Shown one piece after another: positions 53,359 to 62,936 of a stretch of DNA of 64,000 nt (positions within the stretch are counted from its first letter, which is position 1; every line of letters starts with the position of its first letter). The notes under the pieces were generated by a model. The model had not been told where the DNA came from. It searched no databases and saw only the letters and a program-made list of their open reading frames with translations. Origin of the DNA: Polyangiaceae bacterium (GTDB taxonomy: Bacteria; Myxococcota_A; Polyangia; Polyangiales; Polyangiaceae); NCBI GenBank assembly GCA_029266615.1, contig JAQSWN010000032.1, forward strand, positions 1 to 64,000, read 5' to 3'. Both the position numbers and the translations under genes were made by a program.

Positions 53359-55707
53359 TCAGTACTGGGTGCCCGCGACGGGGTCGTTGTTGAACGGCTT
53401 GAAACCGGTATTTTGACGGGCGAAGTACTGACCGCCCATGTCGATGGCGCGGATCAGCATCCGCACTTCTTCGCGCGTCAGGTTCGCTTGCGCAGCGTGA
53501 TCCGTGCGAGCTGAGCCGGCGATGGCTCCGAGCGAGAAAGGCTCACCGAGCGCCCAGGCGTACTTGCTGGAGTCGAGCTCGGAGGTGATGTTCAGCTTCT
53601 CGATGAGGGCGCTGTGTCGCGCGTCGCTCGGAACGCCCCACTTGGGCGGAATCGTGCCGGTTACCATGTCCACGCGCCCCATCTCCATTTCCAGCGCGGC
53701 GGGGTAGAAGATGGACACGTAGGAAGCGGGCCACTCGTGCGTCTGGCGGTCGTAGGTAACGGTGATGGGGCGCGACGACAGGTCCAGCCGCGGGATCTGG
53801 TAGTTGTACGCGTCTCCAGTCACCGCGTTCATGCTGGCGATCTCGTAGAACTCTTGCGGTTGGTCCCCGTTGGTTTCTTCGTTGTGGCAGCTGACGCACT
53901 TCTGGTCGAAGAGGGCCTGGATCTGATTGGGGTTGGCCTCGTCGTTCGCGCCCGCCCAGGGGTACTCCGTGCGCTCGAGCACGGGAATCATGAAGTCTTC
54001 CGGCCCTCGACCGCGCGCGATGGTGACGCCCTGCCCGCCCGGCAAGCTCGGCTGGGTGCGGTCCTCATGGCAGCCGCCGCAGACGCGATCCTCACCCGGC
54101 ATACCCTGAATCCACACGGTTTCGTTGCGGATCGCGAGCTCGAACTCGTCCACCGCCTGCAAGTGCATCGGAATGTACGGCGGCACGTTCGCGAGCCACG
54201 AGCCGTCGGCCTCCACCTTCGCTTCGCCGATCAGCGCGGCGCCCTCGGCCATGGTGAGCCCGAACATGGTCGCCCCGGTGGCGGCTTCGCTCGAAAAGCC
54301 TTCGATGATGCGCACCTTGACCGTGCCCTTGAGGGCTTCGTCCAGCGAGGTGCCGTCGGCGAACTGCGCGCCGCCGACCGTGTTCTTGTGACGTTTGTAC
54401 AGGGACGACTGCCGAACGTCGATCGAGCCGAAGAGCGCGGGCACGGTGGCGTCCGTCACGTTCTGGCGAGAAGAGATGATTTGCGGAGTGTCCCGGGTCG
54501 CAACCGGCTTGGCGTAGAGCTCCCACGACTTCTCGTAATTGACGACGAGCTCGTTCTGGCGCTTCTCCGCGTTGTACACGTAGACGCCGTAGTCGGGAGG
54601 CGTGAGCGCGAGCTCGCTCAGCTCGTTGACCTCTTTATCTGCCCAAGTGACGAGGAGGCGGCCGTCCGGCAGCACGGCGGGCGAGCGGTAGCGACCGACC
54701 GGCGAGGCCTCGTCCCCCGTTGGAACGGCGGGGGTCAGCATCTCGTAGGCTTCCTCCGAAGACTTTTCCATATCGAGCTTCGTGAGGTCGGAAGTGAAGC
54801 GTGCGTCCAGCTTCACGAGCGATCCCGCTTGTATGGTGTTCTCGCGATTGGTGACGATGCCGTAAAAGACGTACGGGGTCTGGCTCTCCGTGAACTGCAC
54901 CAGCGAGTTGCCCGGCTTGCCGAACTGTCCGTTCAGGCCGATCATCTGCGTGCAGTCCGGATTCATCGCCATCAACTTCACGTCGTTCACGTTCTCGAGG
55001 TGTTCCCAACGCGAGAAGCCGACTCGTCCGTCCTGCATCGAGAACAAAGTGACGGTGTGAGACAGGTTCTGCGAGCACAGCTTGCGGTCCGCATCCCCCC
55101 CCGCGAACGTGATGCTCGCGAGCTGGGTGACGACGCGGGCGTGGTTGTACTCGTCCGCGCGGGTACCCATGTCCGTGTACGCCTGGTTGGTGGTGAACAC
55201 GATGCGATCACCCGCCGCCCAGATGGCTTGTTGGTCGTCGTAAGGGCCGAAGGTAAGCTGCGTGATCGGAAACTTGCCGTCGTCCCCCCGCGTGAGCCCG
55301 GCCCAATACACGTGGTACTGATCCGCAGCGTCACGCTTCATCGTGAACAGCACCTTCGTGGCGTCGAAGGATAGGTCGACGCTGGAGACGTCCGCGGTCT
55401 CGTAGCCCTCGATGACGTTTTCGACCTTGCCCGTTGCTAGGTCCCGAAGCTCCAAGCGCCCCCCGGGGACGTAGCGGCCGTAGTCCATCACTTGGCCCAT
55501 GCCGCCCGCGACGTCGATCCGCTCGACCTTGCCGTCCTCCACGACCGTGTGCTGGCGAACGGCGTAGACGATTTGCGAGACCCCGTTGATGTTCACGCCG
55601 GAGCCATCTCCCGGGCTCTCCGTGTTGCCGCAGCCGGTGAGCATCGCCAGCGCGCCGACGAGGGCGCTGGTTCCGAGGGAAAGATGAGGAGCGACGGTTC
55701 GGGCCAT
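53359..55707 (-). CDS. Large lipoprotein, hydrazine-synthase-alpha-like cytochrome
   Basis: The 782-residue protein begins at ATG 55707 with AGGAGA just upstream; signal and lipobox LAMLTGC are then N-terminal. It has a propeller-like N-terminal domain (SVDLSFDATKVLFTMKRDAA) and two CxxCH heme-c motifs (VCGGCHEDR, KCVSCHNEE) in the last third. It is first of the three-gene run with the HEAT protein and the 1017-residue lipoprotein. The family name comes from anammox enzymes but does not show hydrazine chemistry here. The 240 bases upstream to hisIE show no gene. Confidence 0.7.
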   Translation of the reverse strand: MARTVAPHLSLGTSALVGALAMLTGCGNTESPGDGSGVNINGVSQIVYAVRQHTVVEDGKVERIDVAGGMGQVMDYGRYVPGGRLELRDLATGKVENVIEGYETADVSSVDLSFDATKVLFTMKRDAADQYHVYWAGLTRGDDGKFPITQLTFGPYDDQQAIWAAGDRIVFTTNQAYTDMGTRADEYNHARVVTQLASITFAGGDADRKLCSQNLSHTVTLFSMQDGRVGFSRWEHLENVNDVKLMAMNPDCTQMIGLNGQFGKPGNSLVQFTESQTPYVFYGIVTNRENTIQAGSLVKLDARFTSDLTKLDMEKSSEEAYEMLTPAVPTGDEASPVGRYRSPAVLPDGRLLVTWADKEVNELSELALTPPDYGVYVYNAEKRQNELVVNYEKSWELYAKPVATRDTPQIISSRQNVTDATVPALFGSIDVRQSSLYKRHKNTVGGAQFADGTSLDEALKGTVKVRIIEGFSSEAATGATMFGLTMAEGAALIGEAKVEADGSWLANVPPYIPMHLQAVDEFELAIRNETVWIQGMPGEDRVCGGCHEDRTQPSLPGGQGVTIARGRGPEDFMIPVLERTEYPWAGANDEANPNQIQALFDQKCVSCHNEETNGDQPQEFYEIASMNAVTGDAYNYQIPRLDLSSRPITVTYDRQTHEWPASYVSIFYPAALEMEMGRVDMVTGTIPPKWGVPSDARHSALIEKLNITSELDSSKYAWALGEPFSLGAIAGSARTDHAAQANLTREEVRMLIRAIDMGGQYFARQNTGFKPFNNDPVAGTQY

Positions 55708-55947
55708 GGGGTTTCTCCTATGAGAGCCGGCAGGGGGCGGGCTGCCTAACGAAAGACAGAGCAGGATCCGAGCCAATGAATAAGATCAACGATTTCAACG
55801 GATTGGCTGCCCGAATTCGAGGCGTTGGGCCCCCAACTCGGTGAGCGCTCGGGGCGAGCCCCCCCATCGCCGCAACGGGCGAATGCCTGACGCTGGCGAA
55901 GATTTCGGATTCGCCAAGAGACTCATTGTGAGGCAAACCCGGGCGGC

Positions 55948-56598
55948 ATGTTGAAGTTTGATGAGCGCGGACTGATCCCTGCGATTTGCCAAGACCACCT
56001 GAGCGGACAGGTGCGGATGATGGCCTACATGAATCAGCAGTCGCTCGAGCACACGCTGGCGAGCGGAAAGGCCACGTTTTTCAGCCGTTCGCGCGGCGCG
56101 CTGTGGACCAAGGGGGAGACGTCGGGCAACGTGCTCGAGGTCGTTTCGATCATGGCCGACTGCGACGCCGACACGCTCCTACTCGCGGTGCGTGCCATCG
56201 GCCCTTCTTGCCATACCGGTCGCCCTGCGTGCTTTTTCCGGCGCGTCACCGCAGGCGGTGAGCTCGCCGATCAGCCGACCGAAGCCGCGCCCTTCCTCAT
56301 GGAGCTCGGCGCTGTGCTCGAGGCGCGCAAAGCTTCCACCGAAGAGAAGAGCTACACGAAGGCGCTGCTCACCGGCGGACCCGAGAAAATCGGCGCGAAG
56401 CTCCGCGAAGAAGCGGGCGAGCTCGCCGAGGCCATCAAAAACGAGAGCGACGAGCGCGTGCTGTCCGAAGCGGGCGACGTGCTGTATCACACCATGGTCG
56501 CCCTCACTCAACGCGGTCTGACCCTGCGCCAAGTTATCGAAGTGCTCGCCAAGCGCACACATCAGAGCGGGCATGCGGAGAAGGCGAGCCGCGGCTAA
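55948..56598 (+). CDS. hisIE: Bifunctional phosphoribosyl-AMP cyclohydrolase / phosphoribosyl-ATP pyrophosphatase
   Basis: The 216-residue fusion has an N-terminal HisI (VRMMAYMNQQSLEHTLASGK, DCDADTLLL, GPSCHTGRPACFF zinc/active site) and a C-terminal HisE (KIGAKLREEAGELAEAIKNE). It catalyses steps two and three of histidine synthesis. It stands alone, outside a his operon. Confidence 0.93.
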   Translation: MLKFDERGLIPAICQDHLSGQVRMMAYMNQQSLEHTLASGKATFFSRSRGALWTKGETSGNVLEVVSIMADCDADTLLLAVRAIGPSCHTGRPACFFRRVTAGGELADQPTEAAPFLMELGAVLEARKASTEEKSYTKALLTGGPEKIGAKLREEAGELAEAIKNESDERVLSEAGDVLYHTMVALTQRGLTLRQVIEVLAKRTHQSGHAEKASRG

Positions 56599-56682
56599 GC
56601 GTCGGTCCCCTCAAACCCAGGTTTGACCCTCGGAAGGGCGCCCGATATCGTGGCGACTCTCGCCGTAATTTCAAGGACCTGG

Positions 56683-59208
56683 ATGGCCATCAAGGTACTC
56701 GTCTTCGAGAGTGATCCGTCGTTTGCCGAAACGCTCCGCGCGGGGCTACTCACCTACGGATGTGAGGTCACGGTCGTCGACGACGCCAATGGCGGGCTCA
56801 CCGCCGCGTCGAACAACAAGCCCGACCTGATTCTGCTCGCGATCGAGCTGCCGCGCATGAACGGCTTCTCCGTCTGCAACAAACTGAAGCGCGACCCCGC
56901 GCTCAAAGACGTGCCGCTCATCATCATGAGCTCGGAGTCGACCGAAGAGACGTTCGAGCAGCACCGGCGGCTGCGGACGCGCGCCGAGGACTACGTTCAC
57001 AAGCCCATCACTTTCGAGGACTTGGTGACGCGCATCCAGGCGTACGTGTCCCTCGTTCCGGCGGTGAATACGGTGAGCGATCCGCCGCCGATGAGCGAAG
57101 AAGCCATCGAGATAGACGACGACATCGAGATCGAAGAAGCCGAGATAGACGACGTCGGCTCCGGTGACACCGAAGGCGGCGCTCCCAGCGTGAGCGTGGA
57201 CGACGGCGAGGTCAGCACCTCGACGCGCGAGAGCACGGTCGATGCGGACGTAGAAGATTTCGCCGAGCAGGCTTTCGGCGCGCTCATCGACGAGCCCGAG
57301 ATCGCCGCGCCGTCGATTCGTCCGCCCAGCGTCGCGCCCGCCCCGCCCGCGCCAGAGGGCGACGTGGAGAGCGCAGAAATCGCGATGGAGGAAGCCGAGA
57401 TCGGAAGCGCCGAGGTCGCGCCGAGCGAATCTCCGCCGCCGCCGCCGCCGCCGAGCGAACGCCCTCCGGTGGATCCCGAGGCGCCCGCGCCTTTTGCGGC
57501 CATGCCGAGCGCTCCGCCGGCCCCTGCCCCCGCGGAAGATCAAGACGACGCGATGGTGGAAATCGACGACGTGGAGGTCGCGGAGCCGAGCCCGGCCCCC
57601 CCCGTGGCGTCCGTCCCCCCGGAGCCTCAGCTTCCCCGGCCGCCCTCCATGGCGCCGGTCCCCGCCGCGGCCCCACGCCTTTCCTCGATGCGCCCTTCCT
57701 CGTTGCCGCCACGCGCCGCGGAGGTGGGAGACGTTGGAAAGTATCGGGAGGAGCTAGAGAAATCCCGCGTACGCGTGAAGGAGCTCGAGGACGAGCTGCG
57801 CCGCACGAAGGACAAAGCGGCCGAGCTCGAAGAGGTGGCGCGCCGGGGTTCGAACAAGGACATGGAGGTCCAGCGACTTCAGCGCGAGCTGACCGATACG
57901 CAAGCCAAGCTCGCGTCCAGCGGCAAGAGCGCCGGCTCGGCGCGCGAGTTTCTGGATTTGCGTGAGCAGCTGAACAAAAAAGACAAGGACATCCTCGACT
58001 TCAAGGACCAGCTCTCTTACCGCGAGAAGGAGCTCTTGGCCCTGCGCGACTCTTCTTTGGCGCTCGAGCGCGAGAGGGCGGATTCCTCGGATCGTATCGC
58101 GGACCTCGAGAAGCAGATCGTGGACCTCACCCGCGCCACGGACGCGGCCAAGGGGGACAAGGAGCAGGCCGTCAAGCGCGCCGACGACTTCAAGCGCAAG
58201 GCCGAGAAGACCAAGGCCGATCTGGACGCCCGCGTCGCGGAGCTAGCCGAGCTTGCGAGCGCGCATCAGGCCGCTCTCGCCGAAAAAGAGGAAGAAAAAG
58301 CGACGCTCGTCGCCGATCAACAGCAAGCGCTCCAAGAGGCGGATCGCTCGAAGATTCACGCGCTAGCGGCGGCCGCGAGCGCGGCTCAAGAGTTGGCCGA
58401 GGCGGCGCGACAGGAAGCGCGGGCGGCGGCGCAGGCCGAGCACGAGCAGGCGCTGTTCGTGCTCCGCGAGCAGAACGACTTCGCCAAAGCCGAGGCAGTC
58501 GCGGCTCGAGAAGCGGAGCTGAAACGAGAGCACGACGCGAAGCTCATGTCGCTACACCGGGCCGGGGAAGACGCGCTCGGCAAGCTCCGCGCAGAGCACG
58601 AGCAAGCGTTGGCCGAGCAGCGGCAAGCGGCCCAGAACACGCTCGCGGAACGTGAAGCGGAGATCATCTCCGAGCACGAAAAAGAGCAGGCCAAAGAAGC
58701 CGACGATCACGCGGCCGCGCTCATGGCCCTTGTCGATCAGAAGCAGGCTTCGGAGGCGGCTCGCGACGCTCGCATCGCGGCGCTCGAGGCCGACGTCGTG
58801 GCGCGCACCTCCGAGCGCGACGACGCGCAGCGCACCATCGCGCAGCTCACCGAGCGCAATGAGCTGCTCTCGAGCGAGCTTTCGGAGCGCACCAACGAGC
58901 GGGACTCCAAGGCGCTCACGCTCCAAGAGCGCGACGCGAGGATCGCACAGCTCGAGGCGGATCTCGCTGAGCGCACATCTCAGCGCGATCTGGAAAAGGC
59001 GGCCGTGGAGGAGCGCGATACGAAGGTCGTTCAGCTCGAAGCGGCGCTCGCTTCGGCCAATGCGGCCGCGGGCGAGCTGCAGAAGGAGCTGTCGACGGCG
59101 CTTGGGAGGCTCTCGCGCGCCAGCGGGAAGTGGACTGAAGATCGGGGCTCGCTCGAGCGCGCGAAGGACGCGCTCGCGCCACATGAGCCACGACGCGCGC
59201 CGCCGTAA
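56683..59208 (+). CDS. FrzS-like pseudo-receiver and coiled-coil protein
   Basis: The 841-residue protein starts with a receiver-fold domain (MAIKVLVFESDPSFAETLRA...KPITFEDLVTRIQAYV, 1-125). The phosphoacceptor position is Ala53 (LILLAIELP) instead of Asp, so it is a pseudo-receiver. An acidic Pro-rich linker (to ~360) and then a coiled coil of nearly 480 residues (Glu/Ala/Lys/Arg heptads) follow. This is the layout of the M. xanthus gliding/pili polarity protein FrzS. The ATG at 56683 fits the domain start; a TTG 60 bases earlier is in frame. It probably localises to a cell pole through the coiled coil. Confidence 0.85.
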   Translation: MAIKVLVFESDPSFAETLRAGLLTYGCEVTVVDDANGGLTAASNNKPDLILLAIELPRMNGFSVCNKLKRDPALKDVPLIIMSSESTEETFEQHRRLRTRAEDYVHKPITFEDLVTRIQAYVSLVPAVNTVSDPPPMSEEAIEIDDDIEIEEAEIDDVGSGDTEGGAPSVSVDDGEVSTSTRESTVDADVEDFAEQAFGALIDEPEIAAPSIRPPSVAPAPPAPEGDVESAEIAMEEAEIGSAEVAPSESPPPPPPPSERPPVDPEAPAPFAAMPSAPPAPAPAEDQDDAMVEIDDVEVAEPSPAPPVASVPPEPQLPRPPSMAPVPAAAPRLSSMRPSSLPPRAAEVGDVGKYREELEKSRVRVKELEDELRRTKDKAAELEEVARRGSNKDMEVQRLQRELTDTQAKLASSGKSAGSAREFLDLREQLNKKDKDILDFKDQLSYREKELLALRDSSLALERERADSSDRIADLEKQIVDLTRATDAAKGDKEQAVKRADDFKRKAEKTKADLDARVAELAELASAHQAALAEKEEEKATLVADQQQALQEADRSKIHALAAAASAAQELAEAARQEARAAAQAEHEQALFVLREQNDFAKAEAVAAREAELKREHDAKLMSLHRAGEDALGKLRAEHEQALAEQRQAAQNTLAEREAEIISEHEKEQAKEADDHAAALMALVDQKQASEAARDARIAALEADVVARTSERDDAQRTIAQLTERNELLSSELSERTNERDSKALTLQERDARIAQLEADLAERTSQRDLEKAAVEERDTKVVQLEAALASANAAAGELQKELSTALGRLSRASGKWTEDRGSLERAKDALAPHEPRRAPP

Positions 59209-60406
59209 CTTGGTTTGGGGCGTGACGTGGCTCGCCTACGCCAGCTACTACCTGGGTCGCAAAGGCTTCAGCGCCGCCAAGCACCGCATCAAAGAAGCGG
59301 GGCTGATGGACACGCAGCTTCTCGGCGTCGTGGATACGGCGTACCTCGCCGCGTATGCGCTGGGCCAGTTCGGGAGCGGAGCCCTGGGTGACCGCATCGG
59401 GGCGCGGCGACTCGTCGGATTCGGGCTCCTCGCCTCCGCGGCGCTGTGCGCGGCGTGCGGCTCGGTCGCGGCCGCGCTGCCCTTCCTGCTGTTCTTCGCG
59501 CTGAACGGCGCGGCGCAAGCGACAGGCTGGCCCGGCACGATGCGGGCAATGTCCGAATGGACGACGCCGGCCAACCGCGGCACGGTGATGGGCCTTTGGT
59601 CGACTTGCTACCAAGTCGGTCCTTTCGTCGCGGGGCCCGTGCTCGGTCTGCTCATCCATCGCTACGACGACTGGCGGCCGGCCTTCTTCGCGCCTGCGTT
59701 CGTCATGGTTCCGGTCGCGCTGCTGGTGCTCGCGCTCGTGCGAAGCGGCCCCGAGCCGGCTCGAAAGGTGACGCCTTCGGAGCCGGAAGACCTGGTTTCG
59801 GCCCGACGCCTCGCGCGGCGCGCGGTCCTGCGGAGCCGCACCCTGTGGTGCTACGGCGCCTGCTACTTTTTCATCAAATTCACCCGGTACACGCTGGCGT
59901 TCTGGCTCCCGTTCTACCTGTCGGAGAGCCTCGGCTATTCGGACGCGCTGGCGAACGGGGTCGCTTCCGCGTTCGAAGGGGGCGGGGTCGTGGGGGTGAT
60001 CGCCATCGGGGCGCTGTCCGACCGGCGCGGGCTGGGCCGCGTCCCGCTTTCCGCGGCCGCGTTGCTCGGCCTCGCGCTCGCGCTGTTCGCAAGCGCCCAT
60101 CTCGTCGGCACGAGCACTTGGCTGAATGGCGCCCTGTTCGCGCTCGTCGGCGCGTTGCTGTTCGCCCCCGATTCGATCGTCTGCGGCGCGGCCGCTCAAG
60201 ACGCCGGAGGACGACACGCGGCGGCCATGTCGACCGGATTCGTCAATGGCGTCGGCTCCGTGGGCGCCCTCGTCGAAGGTCTCACCGTTCCCCTGCTTGC
60301 GAAGCACTACGGTTGGAGCTCGTTGTTCCCGGGCTTGGTCGTGATGGCGGTGCTCGGGGCCGCTTGCCTCCTCCCCGTTTTGCGAGAGCCTGCGCCGGCT
60401 ACGTAA
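59183..60406 (+). CDS. MFS transporter, organophosphate:phosphate antiporter-like (GlpT/UhpC)
   Basis: The 407-residue protein has 12 predicted helices. The N-terminus WGVTWLAYASYYLGRKGFSAAK matches OPA-family members (GlpT/UhpT/UhpC), as do SGALGDRIGARRLVGFGLL and NGAAQATGWPGTMRAMSEWT. These exchange sugar phosphates for phosphate; UhpC-like members act as sensors. The ATG at 59183 overlaps the end of the FrzS-like gene by 26 bases. It ends eight bases into the convergent bpt gene. Confidence 0.85.
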   Translation: MSHDARRRNLVWGVTWLAYASYYLGRKGFSAAKHRIKEAGLMDTQLLGVVDTAYLAAYALGQFGSGALGDRIGARRLVGFGLLASAALCAACGSVAAALPFLLFFALNGAAQATGWPGTMRAMSEWTTPANRGTVMGLWSTCYQVGPFVAGPVLGLLIHRYDDWRPAFFAPAFVMVPVALLVLALVRSGPEPARKVTPSEPEDLVSARRLARRAVLRSRTLWCYGACYFFIKFTRYTLAFWLPFYLSESLGYSDALANGVASAFEGGGVVGVIAIGALSDRRGLGRVPLSAAALLGLALALFASAHLVGTSTWLNGALFALVGALLFAPDSIVCGAAAQDAGGRHAAAMSTGFVNGVGSVGALVEGLTVPLLAKHYGWSSLFPGLVVMAVLGAACLLPVLREPAPAT

Positions 60407-61145
60407 ATTCTTGCCACACGCCGTCCAGCAGGCGCTGGTGTGGGAGAAAGCGCGCCTTGTACGCCATGTGCAGGGACTCGGAGATGAACAGCCCCAAGTA
60501 CAGGTAACGGAGCCCCCAGCTGTGGCACAGCTCTAGTTGCTTCAAGATGGAGTAGGTGCCGAGGCCGAGCCGCTCGTAGGTCGGATCGTAGTAGCAATAA
60601 ACGGCCGAGAGCGCCTCGCTGCTGCGATCCGCAATCGCGACGCCGACCAACTCGCCGCCGAGCCGGTAGCGGAGCTCCAGCGTGTCGCAGCAGGTCATGG
60701 CCAAAAACTCACGGTAGCTCCGCACGTCGACCTCACCCTGCCCCGCGGACAAGCCGCGCATCGCCTTGTGCTTGTTGTAGAGGGCGACGCGCGCCTGATC
60801 TGCGATCGGCTCGCCCAGCTCCAGGGTGAGGTGCTGGTCGCCACGGGCAAGCGTGCGCCGCTGCGAACGATTCGGTTTGAATGACTGCAGATCCAACCGA
60901 ATGGGCTCGCACGCGACGCAACCGGGGCACGCCGGCCGATAGAGGAACAGGCCCTGACGGCGATCGCCGCGGGCGAGCCGAACCTCGAGCTCACCGCGCT
61001 CCAACCCGCGCGCCGGGATGCGCAGCGGCAAGCGGGACACGCGCCCTTCCAAGTAGGGACAGGGCTGCAGCTCGTCGTGCACCACGAGCTCGGGCGGCTG
61101 ATCCAAGATCAGTCTCCCCGCCGGCACGAAGCGCGGCCCGCTCAT
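60399..61145 (-). CDS. bpt: Aspartate/glutamate leucyltransferase / arginyl-tRNA--protein transferase family
   Basis: The 248-residue Bpt/ATE-like protein has ELQPCPYLEGRVSRLPLR, YRPACPGCVACEPIRLDL and a GNAT-fold C-terminus (GVAIADRSSEALSAVYCYYD, GLRYLYLGLFISESLHMAYK). It transfers leucine from tRNA to N-terminal Asp/Glu of proteins, marking them for Clp degradation. The stop of its ATG codon region overlaps the cytidine deaminase end (61142-61145), so it is coexpressed with the nucleoside-salvage genes. Confidence 0.88.
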   Translation of the reverse strand: MSGPRFVPAGRLILDQPPELVVHDELQPCPYLEGRVSRLPLRIPARGLERGELEVRLARGDRRQGLFLYRPACPGCVACEPIRLDLQSFKPNRSQRRTLARGDQHLTLELGEPIADQARVALYNKHKAMRGLSAGQGEVDVRSYREFLAMTCCDTLELRYRLGGELVGVAIADRSSEALSAVYCYYDPTYERLGLGTYSILKQLELCHSWGLRYLYLGLFISESLHMAYKARFLPHQRLLDGVWQEFT

Positions 61146-61576
61146 CGCGCGTCCTCTTCCGGGACGAGCTCGAACGCCTCCGGCAGGAGCGCGGCGAAGG
61201 AGCGACGGAGCACGCCCCCGGGTCCCGCGACCAGTACCTCGGCGTCGCGACAGAACTCGGAGATCACCTGCCGGCACATGCCGCACGGCATGGCCACCGG
61301 CTCCCCCGGCGCGTAAACGCACACGCTGGCGATGCGGCGCTCACCGGCGGCTACCATCGCGAACACCGCCGAACGCTCGGCGCACATGGTGGCGCCGTAG
61401 CTTGCATTCTCGACGTTGCAGCCGGTGTAAACCTGCCCGCTCGCGCCCCGGATGGCGGCGCCTACCGAGTACTTGGAGTAGCGGCAGTACGCTCGCTCCG
61501 ACGCGAGCCGGGCGCTCTCCACGAGTAGCTGCTCCTCGGCCGTGAGCTCGGCCAGCGAGAGCAGCGGCTGGCTCAC
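61142..61576 (-). CDS. cdd: Cytidine deaminase
   Basis: The 144-residue homotetrameric-type deaminase has SVGAAIRGASGQVYTGCNVENASYG, TMCAERSAVFAMV (CAE zinc/proton relay) and PCGMCRQVISEF (PCxxC). It deaminates cytidine and deoxycytidine to uridines. It starts at GTG 61576 overlapping the purine nucleoside phosphorylase stop (GTGA) and overlaps bpt at its end. Confidence 0.92.
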   Translation of the reverse strand: MSQPLLSLAELTAEEQLLVESARLASERAYCRYSKYSVGAAIRGASGQVYTGCNVENASYGATMCAERSAVFAMVAAGERRIASVCVYAPGEPVAMPCGMCRQVISEFCRDAEVLVAGPGGVLRRSFAALLPEAFELVPEEDAR

Positions 61577-62406
61577 GCTACGCCTCCGACGCGCTGGACC
61601 CAAGCCGTGAAAAGCCGAACGAAATCTGCCTTCACGCGGGCGGCGGTCGCCTCCACCTCGGTATGACTGAGCGGCTCGGGCGAGCGCCCTGCGGCTAGGT
61701 TGGTGATGCAGCTCACGGCCCCAACCCGCACCCCCATTTGGCGTAGCGCGATGACCTCCGGTACCGTGCTCATCCCGACCGCGTCCGCGCCCAGCGTCGC
61801 CAACATGCGAATCTCGGCAGGGGTCTCGTAGCTGGGGCCGAGCAAGCCGGCGTACACGCCCGACAGAAGCTCTACCCCGACGTCCCGCGCCGCGAGCGCG
61901 CACGCCTCCGCGACCTCCGCGTCGTAGGCGCGCGACATGTCCGGAAAGCGAGGACCGCGCGCGGACGGACCGCGCAGCGGACTGTCACCCATCAGATTGA
62001 TGTGGTCGTCGATGCGCATCAGGCTACCTGCGTACAATCGCTCCGCGATGCCGCCGGCCGCGTTGCTGAGGAGCACGACGCCACAACCGAGCTCCGCCAA
62101 GAGGCGCACGCCGAAGACCACCCGCCCGAGCGCGTGCCCTTCATAGGCATGTACGCGGCCTTGCATGCACGCGACCCGCACGCCGCCGAGCTCACCGAGA
62201 CAGAGATTGCCCGCGTGGCCCGCGACGCTGGACGTCGGGTGGTGTGGGATGCTGGCGTACGGCAGACGCCGCAGCTGCGAAAGCTCGTCCGCCAGTGCGC
62301 CCAAGCCGGACCCGAGCACGAGGCCAACGCGAGGCGCAGGCCCTGCGGCGTTTTGCTGAACGAATGTAGCCGCCTCGGCCACCTTGCTCGACTCGATCGC
62401 GTCCAT
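61573..62406 (-). CDS. punA: Purine nucleoside phosphorylase (trimeric, PunA type)
   Basis: The 277-residue protein has VGLVLGSGLGALADEL, HAGNLCLGELGGVRVACMQG, LLSNAAGGI (phosphate and substrate site), YAGLLGPSYETPAEIRML and VGMSTVPEVIALRQMG. It splits inosine/guanosine with phosphate. It is first of a three-gene nucleoside-salvage run with cdd and bpt. The ATG at 62406 is taken because the family begins there. Confidence 0.92.
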   Translation of the reverse strand: MDAIESSKVAEAATFVQQNAAGPAPRVGLVLGSGLGALADELSQLRRLPYASIPHHPTSSVAGHAGNLCLGELGGVRVACMQGRVHAYEGHALGRVVFGVRLLAELGCGVVLLSNAAGGIAERLYAGSLMRIDDHINLMGDSPLRGPSARGPRFPDMSRAYDAEVAEACALAARDVGVELLSGVYAGLLGPSYETPAEIRMLATLGADAVGMSTVPEVIALRQMGVRVGAVSCITNLAAGRSPEPLSHTEVEATAARVKADFVRLFTAWVQRVGGVA

Positions 62407-62558
62407 TGAGCTCAGGGCGCCGGAAATTCTTCCGGGCAGCCGACACTTTGCCAGATTTGGCGGCGCCGTGGGCCCGGCTCGGCTCGGAATGGGAGGAATC
62501 GGCCTTGTGTCCGCCACAAAGCGGGCTATGGTCCGCGTCCTTTTCGAGAAAGCCCCCT

Positions 62559-62891
62559 ATGGCCAGCAAGTTCGCCCAGTTCCTCGCCGACAACAAGATT
62601 GACCCGCGCCGCGTTGCCGCTGCCTCGAAGAAGATCGAGAGCCTGCGCCCCGAGGACCGCGCCAAGCGGCTCGCGCGCCGCAACGCCAAGAAGGCCGAGA
62701 CCAAGCCCGCGGAAGGCGCGGAGAAGCCGACGAAGCCGCGCTCCGGTCGCCCGGCCACCAGCCGAGCGCTGGCAGCTGTCAACGCCGGAAAGGCCGTGTC
62801 CGGCCCCACGAAGACGCGCCTCCTCCGTGCCGTGAACTACCTGCTCGAGCAGAAAAAGAAGAGCGCGACGGATCTGAAGACCCTTTTCTGA
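62559..62891 (+). CDS. Small basic protein, function unknown
   Basis: The 110-residue protein is very basic: FAQFLADNKIDPRRVAAASK at the N-terminus, then a Lys/Ala/Pro-rich linker (AKKAETKPAEGAEKPTKPRS) and a C-terminal helical region (RLLRAVNYLLEQKKKSATDL). The alternation resembles H1-like or DNA-binding low-complexity proteins, but no family is recognised. It diverges from the purine nucleoside phosphorylase gene across a 150-base spacer. Confidence 0.6.
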   Translation: MASKFAQFLADNKIDPRRVAAASKKIESLRPEDRAKRLARRNAKKAETKPAEGAEKPTKPRSGRPATSRALAAVNAGKAVSGPTKTRLLRAVNYLLEQKKKSATDLKTLF

Positions 62892-62936
62892 GCTACCGCG
62901 TGAAAAGGCCCGCGGGGGCGCGCACCAGAGCTGAGG

